A DNA stretch of 64,000 bases, from contig CM067363.1 in assembly GCA_034401795.1 (NCBI GenBank), positions 29,406,289-29,470,288 on the forward strand. The letters are read 5' to 3'. The number at the start of each line of letters is the position of its first letter. The stretch's first letter is position 1. The notes below the pieces were generated by a model, which ran no database searches, was not told the DNA's origin, and saw only the letters and a list, made by a program, of their open reading frames with translations. Below, piece by piece: positions 53,825 to 63,290 of the stretch. This DNA is from Chaetoderma sp. LZ-2023a (taxonomy: Eukaryota; Mollusca; Caudofoveata; Chaetodermatida; Chaetodermatidae). The position numbers were made by a program, and so were the translations under genes.

Positions 53825-54838
53825 TTAAAACAGGCAGTGTATTTTGAAAATAATCTAAACAACCCTTATCATCCAGTAAGGTGTTTTCAAGGGTCATGTG
53901 ATTTCGAGGGTACATACTTTTGACGTTCTCACATGCGCGTCGCTTAGGCGATGTCAACAAATCACGTGTCATTAAATAGATACAGTATTTTTACACCACA
54001 AGTGTAAAATTTAAAAAGTACATTATTTTATGCATTGTGATGTCAGTTTAGTGAAAAAGATGTATTTTCAATAATACTTTTATTTACCCATGATCAAAAT
54101 ACTGATAACTCGTAAGGAAACGATACAAATCAATCCAGTTTTTGCGTCAAACGACATCTGCCAGTTACTGTGCTGAGTAGCATAGCAGACCGGTTGCCAT
54201 AGCAATAATTTATTTCTCCCGAAGCGTGGACCTGGCATGGGGTGCTTATGTAGTTTTCAGATCTAGATTGATTTTTCTCTACCCACAATGGCAATTCAAA
54301 CAGGCCCTAGTTACCACATACCATATAAATTTCAACAATTTTTTTCTGTTTTCCGGTAGGCAAAACACTTATGTTCATTTTCAATACCACATTTACCAAT
54401 TTCCAAATGAAAAACTAACAGATTTTTACTTTTTTAATGTTTTGGGTGAAATTTGCTGCTACCCGGTTATCACGAAAAGCGGAATATAACCCGATTTGGA
54501 TTTACAACTATAAATTAAGTTCTGTGTTTGCATCAGACCCGTTTATGGCATTTATTGTTGGTGACAGACTCTCCTTTGCTCAAATCATAAAAATGGCATA
54601 CATGATTACACCACCCTCGAAAACACATGACGCAATACTGAGATTTCATCTGTAGACCAGGTAGTGGATATTTAAAAGCAGTAAGTTTATTTTAAGGTTT
54701 ATTTTTATTTTCATGCATGTTTTATTTCAGTGAATGTTTGCTAGTTATGAAAATGACAAAATTTGTTGATAAAATTCCTACTCTTACATTAAATCGGCGA
54801 AAATATGCTTACACCCTCGAAAACCCATTATCCGATGA
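53825..54838. other. Repeat-poor intron segment
   Basis: No MITE; the open frames at 54226-54489 and 54437-54655 (+) are Phe/Tyr-rich and unrecognised. CCCTCGAAAAC recurs at 54612 and 54807. Nothing else seen. Confidence 0.4.
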
Positions 54839-54839
54839 T

Positions 54840-55001
54840 ACAACTCTGATATCAACATTTTTAATTTTCAAATTTAATTAATAGATGAACTGGTGTAGAT
54901 TTTAAGACAGCAACATCTACTAACAAATTTGTTGAAAAATCGACACCAGTTTCTTTGCTATTGACACAGTAAAAGATAGAATATTGACATCAGAGTGGTT
55001 G
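54840..55001. repeat. Family B MITE, hairpin partly deleted
   Basis: CAACTCTGATATCAACA start, GACATCAGAGTGGTTG end. Confidence 0.78.
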
Positions 55002-55012
55002 AAAGTTGTTGG

Positions 55013-55165
55013 CAGTGAGTGAGTGAGTGAGTGAGTGAGTGAGTGAGTGAGTGAGTGAGTGAGTGAGTGAGTGAGTGAGTGAGTGAGTGAGTGAGCGAGC
55101 GAGCGGGTGGGCAGGCGTGCATGAAGGTGGACGGGCAAGCGGATCAGCCAGCGAGTGAGTGAGTG
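55013..55165. repeat. (GAGT)n microsatellite
   Basis: About 19 GAGT units from 55016, then GAGC/GGGT variants; intronic. Confidence 0.94.
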
Positions 55166-55360
55166 TTAGGCTGAGCAAACTAAAGATCAGGTATACCGTG
55201 AGTGAATTATTTGGATGGATGGGAGGGAAGGAGTGTGTTGTGTGTGAAATATAGGGATGCGTGAGATATGGTAGGTAAAGGGGATTAAAAACTGAGTACA
55301 GAGGTGGAGTTAGAGGGATTCGAGCGGAGACAGAGGATGTATGCTAGCAAATATCCTTAC

Positions 55361-55374
55361 ATTCTAATGTTTTC

Positions 55375-55408
<34 letters not shown>

Positions 55409-55514
55409 GCTGCTGCTGCTGCTGCTGCTGGTGATCCAGGTCGCTTTGGTGGTCTGTTGTTGGATGTGTGCGAGTGTCACTGCCAGGAACTAATGATAAA
55501 CTACCAGTGTTGCT
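55361..55514 (-). CDS. da/TCF4: E-protein exon with poly-glutamine tract
   Basis: Acceptor ATTCTTATTTGCAG, donor GTAAGG. It enters in phase 0 and leaves in phase 1, matching its neighbours. It encodes SNTGSLSLVPGSDTRTHPTT, DHQSDLDH, 19 consecutive Gln (CAG and CAA codons at 55374-55430), KTLE. The length is 154 bp. The Gln run is coded by a mixed CAG/CAA array, which is more stable than pure CAG. Poly-Gln stretches are typical of activation regions in transcription factors. Assignment to the gene rests on strand, splice sites and phase agreement on both sides. Confidence 0.82.
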
Positions 55515-55660
55515 CTGCAAATAAGAATACAATCCTCGTTATGAAATGATGACAAATTAGTGAACTTAGAAGAAATACAGATATGAATCCTCAGTCAGGT
55601 ATCATTTAACACAATACCTGTCTGCCTGTTGAATTTCTGCACACTACCATTTTCCATGGG

Positions 55661-55790
55661 GTTTACTCATGATCTGCTGAATATTTTTAAAACAATTTGA
55701 CTGAAAGTTGTTGCTGGCTATGCCACCAACAAGTTTCAGTCAAATTGTTTTTAAAATATTCAGCAGATCCCAATCAAATTGTTGTCTGAT
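55661..55790. repeat. Family D MITE core
   Basis: GATCTGCTGAATATTTTTAA with complement TTTAAAATATTCAGCAGATC; outer ends lost. Confidence 0.78.
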
Positions 55791-55915
55791 CGTTTACTGC
55801 CTTTGGACAGTTTAAACTTTACAAACCAGAAATGTCAAATTGCCTTTAATGTAAGGAATATTGACATGGCCTCCAGACTGACATTCTTCAAGAGAACTTG
55901 AACATCCTGAACTCC

Positions 55916-56098
55916 TTAACTGTCTGACTGGCGAGTATTCCAGGGGTTATATCTCTGGACTTTATAAACATTTTGAAAACAATTTGACTGAAAGTTGTTG
56001 GTGTTTAAGGCACCAACAACTTTCAGTCAAATTGTTTTCAAAATATTCAGCAAGTCACTTTTTGCTCATTAATGTATGGTGGCTTGCAGCTGCAAGAC
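55916..56098. repeat. Family D MITE
   Basis: TTAACTGTCTGACTGG start; core arms AATTTGACTGAAAGTTGTTG perfect; right end GCTTGCAGCTGCAAGACAGG. Confidence 0.82.
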
Positions 56099-56099
56099 A

Positions 56100-56304
56100 G
56101 GTTACATTCAAGCCAGCCAAAAAATGGCTTAGAACTGCGGTGGTCTTGAAAAATCTATTTGCAGACCAAGATTATTTTTGAAAAATTGTCAATGAAATGC
56201 CCGGCTCAGTACCCGCGAGTCATCCCTTTGATTAATTTTCAGAAATAATCTCATCTTCTTTGAGATTTTATTTTCTTGAACAAATTTGAGGATCACATGG
56301 TTAA
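56100..56304. repeat. Family A MITE
   Basis: GGTTACATTCAAGCCAGCC start, GAGGATCACATGGTTAA end. Confidence 0.76.
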
Positions 56305-56409
56305 AGTGTTATGGGTAAAATATTGAAAATTTGGAAACTAATTTAACTTGAATCTGCCAGTCAAACGTCTTTCAAAATGTTCAGCACAATATTTCTTTGA
56401 TTGTTAGTT

Positions 56410-57030
56410 CATTATAATGAACCTTTCCAGTTTATCCATCCATCAAATGACATCATAAACAACTATGTTGCGTGTAGGATGATGTCATAATCAATGATGT
56501 CATGAATGATGTGTAAATAAGTTCATCACGAATGCTTAATCGGTGACAGAGTAAGAGTTGTTGTACGAATTGTATGTCTTTTCTATTTAATAAACATGCT
56601 GTTGAATTTTTTTAAACTAATCTGACTGGGCGCTGTTGCTGCCTAAATTAGTTCCAACATATTCAACAGCTTCCCGGTATATTTTCCTTGAAATTGAGTC
56701 AGGAAGTCTGCCCTGTAGGTGGGGCTTAGAATACACCTTCCGTATCCTCTGCGTGTCGTAAGAGGCGACTAAAGGAGGTAAGGGTGAGGTAACCCTGACA
56801 GAAACCTCAAGTGCTGAAGACGGAGGTTCCAGGCCGCACGGCGCACTCTAATAAACCATGGATCCACGCACTTAACGCTTATGATCATGTCGATAGTCAC
56901 TTCCAGGACTGGCGGTATGATCAGCGAACGAAAAGAAGAAGTCAGGAAGTTCAGGGATCAATTGATCCAAACACAGGCGAAACGTGGGTGGAACGTAGCT
57001 AGGTGGCCGGGGAATAGCTAAACCTGAATC
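56410..57030 (+). repeat. Family C MITE split by a SINE-like insertion
   Basis: GAACCTTTCCAGTTTATCC start, ATGACATCATAAACAAC blocks, GTTGAATTTTTTTAAACTAA core, then the insertion at 56708-56940, then CAGGGATCAATTGATCC and the AGCTAAACC end. Confidence 0.84.
56708..56940 (+). mobile_element. SINE-like insertion, 233 bp
   Basis: Flanked by the 10 bp duplication GTCAGGAAGT (56698-56707 and 56941-56950) within a family C MITE, with an A-rich GAAAAGAAGAA end. It carries CCTCTGCGTGTCGTAAGAGG and CGACTAAAGGAGG. Because the host MITE's consensus is uninterrupted elsewhere, the boundaries are secure. No clear tRNA boxes; family not named. Confidence 0.78.
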
Positions 57031-57165
57031 CCACCATTGTTCGTACTAGCTCTTCTTGTTATGAAAGATTAGTGACATACAATGGAGTGGTTTCATCCGT
57101 TTCTCTTCACAGCATATAAATGTGTGAATGCGTCAGGGTTAGTCCCAATTCATACTATATACTCA

Positions 57166-57360
57166 GAGCATAGAAAATTTTCATTTGCAGACCAAGCAAA
57201 CTCTTTTTGAAAATTTTCCATTGGAATGACTGGCTTGCTTATCGAACCAGTCATTCCCGTGGTAAATCCTCAAAAATAGTCTTCACTTGGTCTGCAAATG
57301 GACATTTCTCAAGACCACTGCAGAAGCCATTTTTGGCTGATATGAGGGATAAAGGGTTAA
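57166..57360. repeat. Family A MITE
   Basis: Core CTGGCTTGCTTATCGAACCAG; right end GAGGGATAAAGGGTTAA; left end lost. Confidence 0.8.
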
Positions 57361-57454
57361 ATTTGCGGTCAGGCAGGTCCGTGTCTGCTCAGTGGAGATT
57401 AAGGCATACCAACATATATGTTTTATGTTACAGAGAATATAGCAAGAGTAATTA

Positions 57455-57690
57455 AAGATTGCAGACCCTTGGACTCCAGTTTTCATCAGATTTGCAAACA
57501 ATTTTTCAGATTTTCTGGATATTTTGTATTTTCCTGATTTCTTTTTTTGGGGGGGGGGGGGGGGCGGCATGACCAAAGTTGTAGACTCCTAGTGAACAAT
57601 CACATTCTGTTAAAATTTGAGCCAAATCACATAAATCACATCAGTAGTTCCCAAAATAAGTCGATCCAGAATTTTATATGATCCAGATAC
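57455..57690. repeat. Dispersed repeat shared with 33680-34130
   Basis: GATTGCAGACCCTTGGACTC, TTTTTCAGATTTTCTGGATA and GTTAAAATTTGAGCCAAATC occur in the same order as in the left copy; a poly-G run sits in the middle. Confidence 0.5.
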
Positions 57691-57715
57691 ATGCACTGAT
57701 CACAGACAAAATGTG

Positions 57716-57970
57716 CTGAGTGAGTGAGTGAGTGAGTGAGTGAGTGAGTGAGTGAGTGAGTGAGTGAGTGAGTGAGTGAGTGAGTGAGTGAGTGAGTGAG
57801 TGAGTGAGTGAGTGAGTGAGTGCGTGCGTGCGTGCGTGCGTGGGTGGGTGGGTGGGTGGGTGACAATGCGTGCGTGCGTGCGTGCGTGCGGGGTAGGAGA
57901 GCGCGCAAGGGTGGGTGATTGAGTATGTGAGTAAGGTTGAGTGGGTGAGGGAGGGTGATGGGTGGGTGAG
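57716..57970. repeat. (GAGT)n / (GCGT)n / (GGGT)n compound microsatellite
   Basis: About 26 GAGT units, then GCGT, GGGT and GCGT blocks; intronic to the E-protein gene. Confidence 0.94.
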
Positions 57971-58035
57971 TGTGCATGTGTGGGTGCTCTTATCACTCTG
58001 AATTCTTATTCATAGTGTTTTTTCGATCATGAAAC

Positions 58036-58434
58036 TTGAGGCACACATGTGTAAATAGTCAAACAGATGAAACATGTGCAAAGGATATTCTCAGCCTATA
58101 TAGTTCTGGCATATTATTTTTATCGCCAAAAAACTCCACATATGCTAAGCTTTCAGATAATTTAAAGCACATGGTAACTGGAGGAAAATTCTTTCCTTGC
58201 ATAGACTACTGTGTACTAAGCTCTGATGAAACATTTGAAAATATAGCCAGAATTGCCATGCCAACAGCACTTCCTATAATCCATGACCAACATCCTATCA
58301 TCGAGCGCAGGTGGGTCAAAGGTCAAGTCGTTTCCATAGATATTTCAAAAATTAGATTCCGGGTGGAAAATGATCAGATTCAACCACAAATAATAATTTT
58401 AAAATATGTATTTTTTATTTCGCAAAACAGCTAG
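58036..58434 (+). other. Unrecognised 132-codon open frame
   Basis: Opens MRHTCVNSQTDETCAKDILS and contains GGKFFPCIDYCVLSSDETFE and ALPIIHDQHPIIERRWVKGQ. No MITE sequence lies in it, and it is the longest + frame outside known elements. The composition is balanced and protein-like, but no domain is recognised and no intron signals were confirmed. It could be a fragment of a captured or retrotransposed gene, or chance. Confidence 0.3.
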
Positions 58435-58515
58435 AAATGGCAGTGTCGTTTTTCCCGCGCTCCTGTCACTAGACGCAAAAGTTAAGGAGAGTGCTCACAG
58501 TGCTAATTCTTGTAC

Positions 58516-58755
58516 TTAACTCTGTAACGCTCAAAGTAGTTCAAGAAAATTAAAATTTTCTCATAGAAATTGTCCATTTGCAGACCAAGAGAAGACTGTT
58601 TTTGAAAATTTACCACTGGAATGACTGGCTCGGTTATCGAGCCAGTCATTCCAGTGGTAAATTTTCAAAAATAGGCTTCTCTTTATCTGCAAATGGATAT
58701 TTCTCAAGACCACTGCAGAAGCCGTTTTTGGCTGATATGAGAGTTAAAGGGTTAA
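58516..58755. repeat. Family A palindromic MITE, best copy
   Basis: 240 bp with TTAA at 58516-58519 and 58752-58755; arms over 70 bp almost perfectly complementary; stem centre CTGGCTCGGTTATCGAGCCAG. It serves as the consensus-like copy. Confidence 0.92.
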
Positions 58756-58759
58756 GAAG

Positions 58760-59100
58760 TTTTTCAATAGCTATGGTTCTACTGCAGGATCTTCAAACTC
58801 GGGTAGAAACTTGTCCATGGGGTCTCAAGTATGTGTGCCAATTTAAACCGTCAAAACCTAAAACGCAACAGCAACAGCTTTCAGCAACATTGTTTTCAAA
58901 ATAGACACTTTTGATGTATTTTTCAATAACTCTGCTTCTACTGAAACAATCTTCTGCAAACTTAAGTAGAAGCTTGCTCGTCAGACCCGAAAGACGTATG
59001 CCAAAATTTTGATCAAAAGCTAAGACATTAACAGCAACAACAGCTGTCTGCTTTCAGAAACACTGTTTCAAATCTATCAATGACACGGGTATTGGACAAA
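58760..59100. repeat. Imperfect direct repeat of about 160 bp
   Basis: TTTTTCAATAGCTATGGTTC, CTACTGCAG, CAGCAACAGCTTTCAG recur in order as TTTTTCAATAACTCTGCTTC, CTACTGAAAC, CAGCTGTCTGCTTTCAG. Confidence 0.6.
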
Positions 59101-59172
59101 TTTGTCTATGTTGGTTACTACTGGGAATGCATCAGAAACACTATAGGCTTCTGGACTTATTTTGCACATCAG

Positions 59173-59431
59173 ATTAAAACTTTAATCCTCAGATTTTCTT
59201 TTTACATAAAATTTTCTCATTGAAAATGTATGTTTGGATACCAGGAAATATAGAAAAATTTTGAAAATTATTTTTTTTGTTTTAAAGTGAATGTCTATTT
59301 GCTTATAGTGAGTGTTAATTTACAGATTTTTTGAAAATTAATCACTAATAACTGGCTCAGTTATTGGTTCTCTAGTAGTAAATTTTTAAGCATCATTGCC
59401 TAAATGATTTTTGGCCAGTTTGACAATTTAA
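59173..59431. repeat. Family A MITE, degraded (chain 2, unit 1)
   Basis: AACTTTAATCCTCAG start, GACAATTTAA end; core reduced to ACTAATAACTGGCTCAG. Confidence 0.65.
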
Positions 59432-59601
59432 CCATTTATCACAAAAGTTGAAATGTTTGCGTAGTGATTGTTCATTTACGCTAATTCAGCCAGTCATTTC
59501 AGCGATAAATTTCAAAAATAGTCTTCTCCTGGCCCGCACATGGACATTCATCAAAACCAATGCGAAGGCTGGTACTGGACGACTTGACAATTAACAATTA
59601 A
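59428..59601. repeat. Family A MITE (chain 2, unit 2)
   Basis: TTAACCATTTATCAC start, CTTGACAATTAACAATTAA end; left core deleted. Confidence 0.7.
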
Positions 59602-59802
59602 CCTTTTAACACTTATATCAACTAAAAACGGATTCCGCAGTGATCTTGGAAAATGTTCATTTGCAGACCAAGAGAAGGCTATTTTTGAAAATTTCCGACT
59701 GGAATGACTGGCTCGGTTATCAAATTTTCTAAAATAAGTTTCTTTTGGTCTGCAAATGGAAACTTTCTATGAGAAAATCGAATTTGAGGGTCACCGGGTT
59801 AA
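59598..59802. repeat. Family A MITE (chain 2, unit 3)
   Basis: TTAACCTTTTAACACTTATATC start sharing TTAA with unit 2, GGGTCACCGGGTTAA end. Confidence 0.8.
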
Positions 59803-59848
59803 ACACGTTAATGAGTTACTGTATACAGGTTATAATGCATCATTGTTG

Positions 59849-60088
59849 GTAACTCTTTATTACTCAAATTTGTTCAAGAAAATCTAGATTTTCTCATAGA
59901 AAATGTCCATTGGCAGACCAAAAGAAACTTATTTTTTTTAATTTACCATTGGAATAACTGGCTCAGTTATCGAACCAGTCATTCCAGAGGGAAATTTTCA
60001 AAAATAGGGTCTTTTTGCACTGCAAATGGAGGTTTCTCAAGACCAGTGCTGAAGTCGTTTTTGGCTGATATGAGCGGTAAAGGGTTAA
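59849..60088. repeat. Family A palindromic MITE
   Basis: GTAACTCTTTATTACTC start, GAGCGGTAAAGGGTTAA end. Confidence 0.85.
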
Positions 60089-60262
60089 CTAGTTGACTGG
60101 TGCAGCATACCAGACAACAATTTCAATGTGTAATTACTCAGGACCTATCAAATATTTTGAAAACAATTTAACCCAACATCTTTCCGTCAAATACTTTTCA
60201 AAATAATCAGCATATCCAGTTAAACCCGATGGAGATATAATTCGTAGAAATTCAACAGACTG
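60085..60262. repeat. Family D MITE, degraded
   Basis: Shares TTAA with the previous family A copy; AACTAGTTGACTGGTGCAGC start, core arms ATTTTGAAAACAATT / CTTTTCAAAATAATCAGC. It ends 38 bp past the donor of the next E-protein exon. Confidence 0.74.
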
Positions 60263-60299
60263 AGCATTTAGTATTAACTATTCATTAGTAGAAATTTAC

Positions 60300-60781
60300 C
60301 GAGTAATATCCCGACGCTTGTTGATATAGATGATTCGTGTAATAATCTGCCGTCGACGCCCGCGGCACACTATATGAACAATTATAATATAAATCAGAAC
60401 TACGCGATGGATAATTCGGATAATATGCAGATCCACGACTGTTCACATACCGCCCACCATTACCACTAATATTATGTAGTTGTGACTGCGGAGATGATGC
60501 AACCGCCGCCGCCGGTGGCGGTGGTGCAACCGGTGCCTGTGGTGGTGCTGGTGCATACCAATTACGGTTGCGTCCGAGGGATAAATCTGGTTGAAGTGGG
60601 GCACTGAAATTAGTTAAATTACTCGTGTCCGGCATATTCTGCGATATCCCATGATAGCGCGACCGCCAGTAGTCAAAGTTTCCACTAGTGTTGCTGGTAT
60701 CATGGTTGATATGGTTACTGTTGCTATGATACTGTGGATTCCACATCACTACGGGTATTCCCAGGCAAACCGAACATGTTC
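60300..60781 (-). CDS. da/TCF4: E-protein upstream exon (N-terminal conserved motif, Pro-rich)
   Basis: Donor GTAAAT follows TACTCG at 60300, phase 0, matching the poly-Gln exon's phase 0 acceptor. The open frame holds WNPQYHSNSNHINHD, Pro/Ala-rich APAPPQAPVAPPPPAAAVAS, then YYPNYPSRSSDLYYN and a tail RASTADYYTNHLYQQASGYY. The spacing YYN...ASTADY...GY resembles the N-terminal YYYNGK...ASTADY...GYPS segment of vertebrate TCF4. The upstream boundary is uncertain: an AG at about 60782, one at about 60749, or an alternative first exon starting at the ATG at 60744-60746. Part of the activation region of the factor. Confidence 0.75.
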
Positions 60782-60879
60782 TCACATAAGTTTAAACAGG
60801 ATCAGAATTTAGAATCACAATGGTACGATCATCCTTACATTCCATGGACAAAGTATGACTGGAAATCAAGTCCACAAAC

Positions 60880-61078
60880 AGAATTGTTACAAAATTATTC
60901 AAGAAAATTTTAACGCAGAAAATGTCCATTTGAAGAGCAGATTACTTTTTTTAATTTACCACTGGAATGACTTCCAAAGGTAAATTTGCACACAAAAATC
61001 TCTTCGTCTCCAAATTGACATTTTCAAGGCCATTGCAGTTCACTGTTTTTTAACCAACTTGAACGTTAAAAGAGTTAA
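60880..61078. repeat. Family A MITE, shortened
   Basis: GTCCATTTGAAGAGCAGATT arm, short ACTGGAATGACTTCC core, GAACGTTAAAAGAGTTAA end. Confidence 0.7.
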
Positions 61079-61235
61079 GTATTTTTATATTATATATATG
61101 CAAACTGTGGATGAAGTTTTACAACAGGGTTATTCGATGCCATGTGAATATTTTTAATGCCACGGCAGTCCTCAAAGACTTTCAGTCAAATTATATTCAA
61201 ATTAACCAACAGGTTTCATTAGTTTTAAATTCTTT

Positions 61236-61451
61236 GAACCCCTTAATGGTCAAATTTGGTCAAGAAAATTTAAATCTCTGCCTATTGAATGTCCATTTAC
61301 AGGCCAAGAGAATTCTGAAGATTTATCATTGGAATGACAGGCTCGGTTATCGAGGCAGTCATTCCAGTGGTAAATTTTCAAAATTTCTATTTAGCATTTA
61401 GCAAGACCATACCAGAGGCCGGTTTGGCCGGTATGACCATTAAAGGGTTAA
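61236..61451. repeat. Family A MITE (chain 3, unit 1)
   Basis: GAACCCCTTAATGGTCAA start, GACCATTAAAGGGTTAA end. Confidence 0.84.
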
Positions 61452-61675
61452 GCTGGCAGGCCAAAAACAGCTACTGCAGTGATCTTGGGAAATGGCCATT
61501 TGCAGCCCAAGAGAAAACCTTTTTTTGAAAATTTATCACTGGAATGACTGGCTCGATAACCGAGCCAGTTATTCAGCGATAAATTTTCAAAAATAATCTC
61601 CTCTTGGTCTGCAAATGGACATTTTCTATGAGAAAATTAAAATTCTTTGAAATAATTTACGGGTTAACGGGTTAA
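61448..61675. repeat. Family A MITE (chain 3, unit 2)
   Basis: TTAAGCTGGCAGGCC start sharing TTAA, GGGTTAACGGGTTAA end; clean core. Confidence 0.84.
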
Positions 61676-61834
61676 GTGATTAATGGTCAAGTTAATGCAA
61701 GCATACGTGTACATGTATTTACAAGTTATCGAGCCAGTCATTTCAATCATAAAATTTCAAAAATAGTTTTCTGTTCGTCTGCAAATGGACATTTCTCAAG
61801 CCATTTTTGGTCAGCTTCAGTGTTAAATGGTTAA
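61672..61834. repeat. Family A MITE (chain 3, unit 3)
   Basis: TTAAGTGATTAATGGTCAAG start, CAGTGTTAAATGGTTAA end; left core deleted. Confidence 0.78.
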
Positions 61835-62051
61835 CCCTTTAAAACTAAAAATGGCGTGATCTTGGGAACTGTTCATATGCAGAGGAAAAAATACTATTTT
61901 TGAAAATTTAGCACAGGAATAACTGGCTCGATAACCGAGAAAGTCCTTCCAGTGATAAATATTCAAAAATATTTATCACTTGGTCTGCAAATGGACATTA
62001 CCTATGAGAAACATTAAACTTTCTTCAACAAATTTGAGGGTTAAAAGGTTA
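61831..62051. repeat. Family A MITE (chain 3, unit 4)
   Basis: TTAACCCTTTAAAAC start, GAGGGTTAAAAGGTTAT end. Confidence 0.84.
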
Positions 62052-62163
62052 TATCAGATATACCCGTATTTATGCAATAGAAAAGGTCAATAAGGATTTT
62101 TATTGCGACAAGGTCATAATGACGACAGCACGATAGCATCCCTTTATTTAACACGATAGTGAG

Positions 62164-62495
62164 GAATCTTGTCTCTCAGTCAATCATATGACATCATAAT
62201 CAATTACGTCATGAATGACGTGATTTAGTCCATCATAAACGATTAAGTCTGTCAAGTTGTACCAATTGTATGTCTTTACTATTTAATAGACATTGTGTTA
62301 AATATTTTGAAACTAATTTGACTGGGCACTTTTGCTGCCGTAGGCAGTAACAGTACCCAGTCAAATTAGTTTCAAAACATTCAACATCTTACCTGCAGTT
62401 TTCTAAAAAGTTGCAGGGATCGATCGATCCCTTCTCAGGCAAAACGCGGGTGGAGATTAGCTAGTGATGGGTGGGGCATAGCTAAAATTAGATGC
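62164..62495 (+). repeat. Family C MITE
   Basis: GAGGAATCTTGTCTCTCAGT start, ATGACATCATAATCAATTAC, core GGGCACTTTTGCTGCC with complement, GATCGATCGATCCC, GATGGGTGGGGCATAGC end. Confidence 0.84.
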
Positions 62496-62499
62496 ATCC

Positions 62500-63290
62500 G
62501 CTATACACACACAAATATAATATTCAATATCTCTGCATATCAATCAACAGTAATTCACACAATAAAATCATGTAAACAAATACTATTTACTACCTATCAA
62601 CGCATTTCTTATTATATATAATATATATACACGTGACGAAATATTATCGTAATCGTGCGATATATATATATATATATATCACTCTAAATACACCATCAGC
62701 ATAGGAAAAGCCATACATCACATCTGTTCTGTACGGAATCTCTACCAAACAATTCAAACTCTGTTATGCGCAAAACACACCATCAATGTCTCCCTAAACA
62801 GTCAACAACAAATGTACGAACAAAACCCTATCGAAAATAAGCAATACGTCAACAACAATGCCTCACTAAAATCCGTTGTTATCGGGAATATTTCCTCAAA
62901 CCTTCACCAAGTAAGATTCCTTCCTGTGACGACTGCGGTGGAGCAACCAACTCACGATTGTATCGACCACATGTGTGATATCAAACTTAAAACCTGCCGC
63001 GGTAATACACTAGAAGTATGTTTCAAGTAATCTGGCGCAACAAGCTTCTCAACACTATCCTATATAGACACAGCTACGCACACCTTCTCCCTAACATCTG
63101 TTCCACAGCTTTCCTCCTTGAATCCTTCGTAACATCACTTGTACTCGCCTGTTTGGTGGTGTGCAGATTTTCTACAGCTGCCTCCTACCTTCCATGCGAA
63201 TATCTCCATGAGTTGAACATCGGCACCTCACAGCTGTCTATGTCAGTTGCAGAGCAGACATTTTGCCGGGGTTAAAGGTTAACCAGTGAG
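62500..63290. other. Low-repeat region with unrecognised open frames
   Basis: Holds (TA)n at 62659-62680. A + frame without stops runs from about 62667 to 63030 (including MYEQNPIENKQYVNNNASLK), and another at 63018-63275. No domain recognised; not clearly a gene. Confidence 0.35.

Noticed and set aside
54920..55178. Ser-Leu-Thr-His repeat proteins on the minus strand (also 57636-57996)
   Set aside because: Artefacts of (GAGT)n microsatellites.
55304..55549. + strand Val/Ala-rich 81-codon frame
   Set aside because: Antisense of the poly-Gln exon; splice sites and phase agreement support the minus strand.
7300..62000. CRISPR-like array, because of regularly recurring palindromic repeats
   Set aside because: Repeats are 190-250 bp transposon copies with TTAA target sites at irregular spacing in a eukaryotic genome; there are no short uniform repeats or spacers.
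62667..63030. Long + frame without stops as an exon
   Set aside because: No domain, no clear splice sites, and an AT microsatellite at the start; reported only as unassigned.
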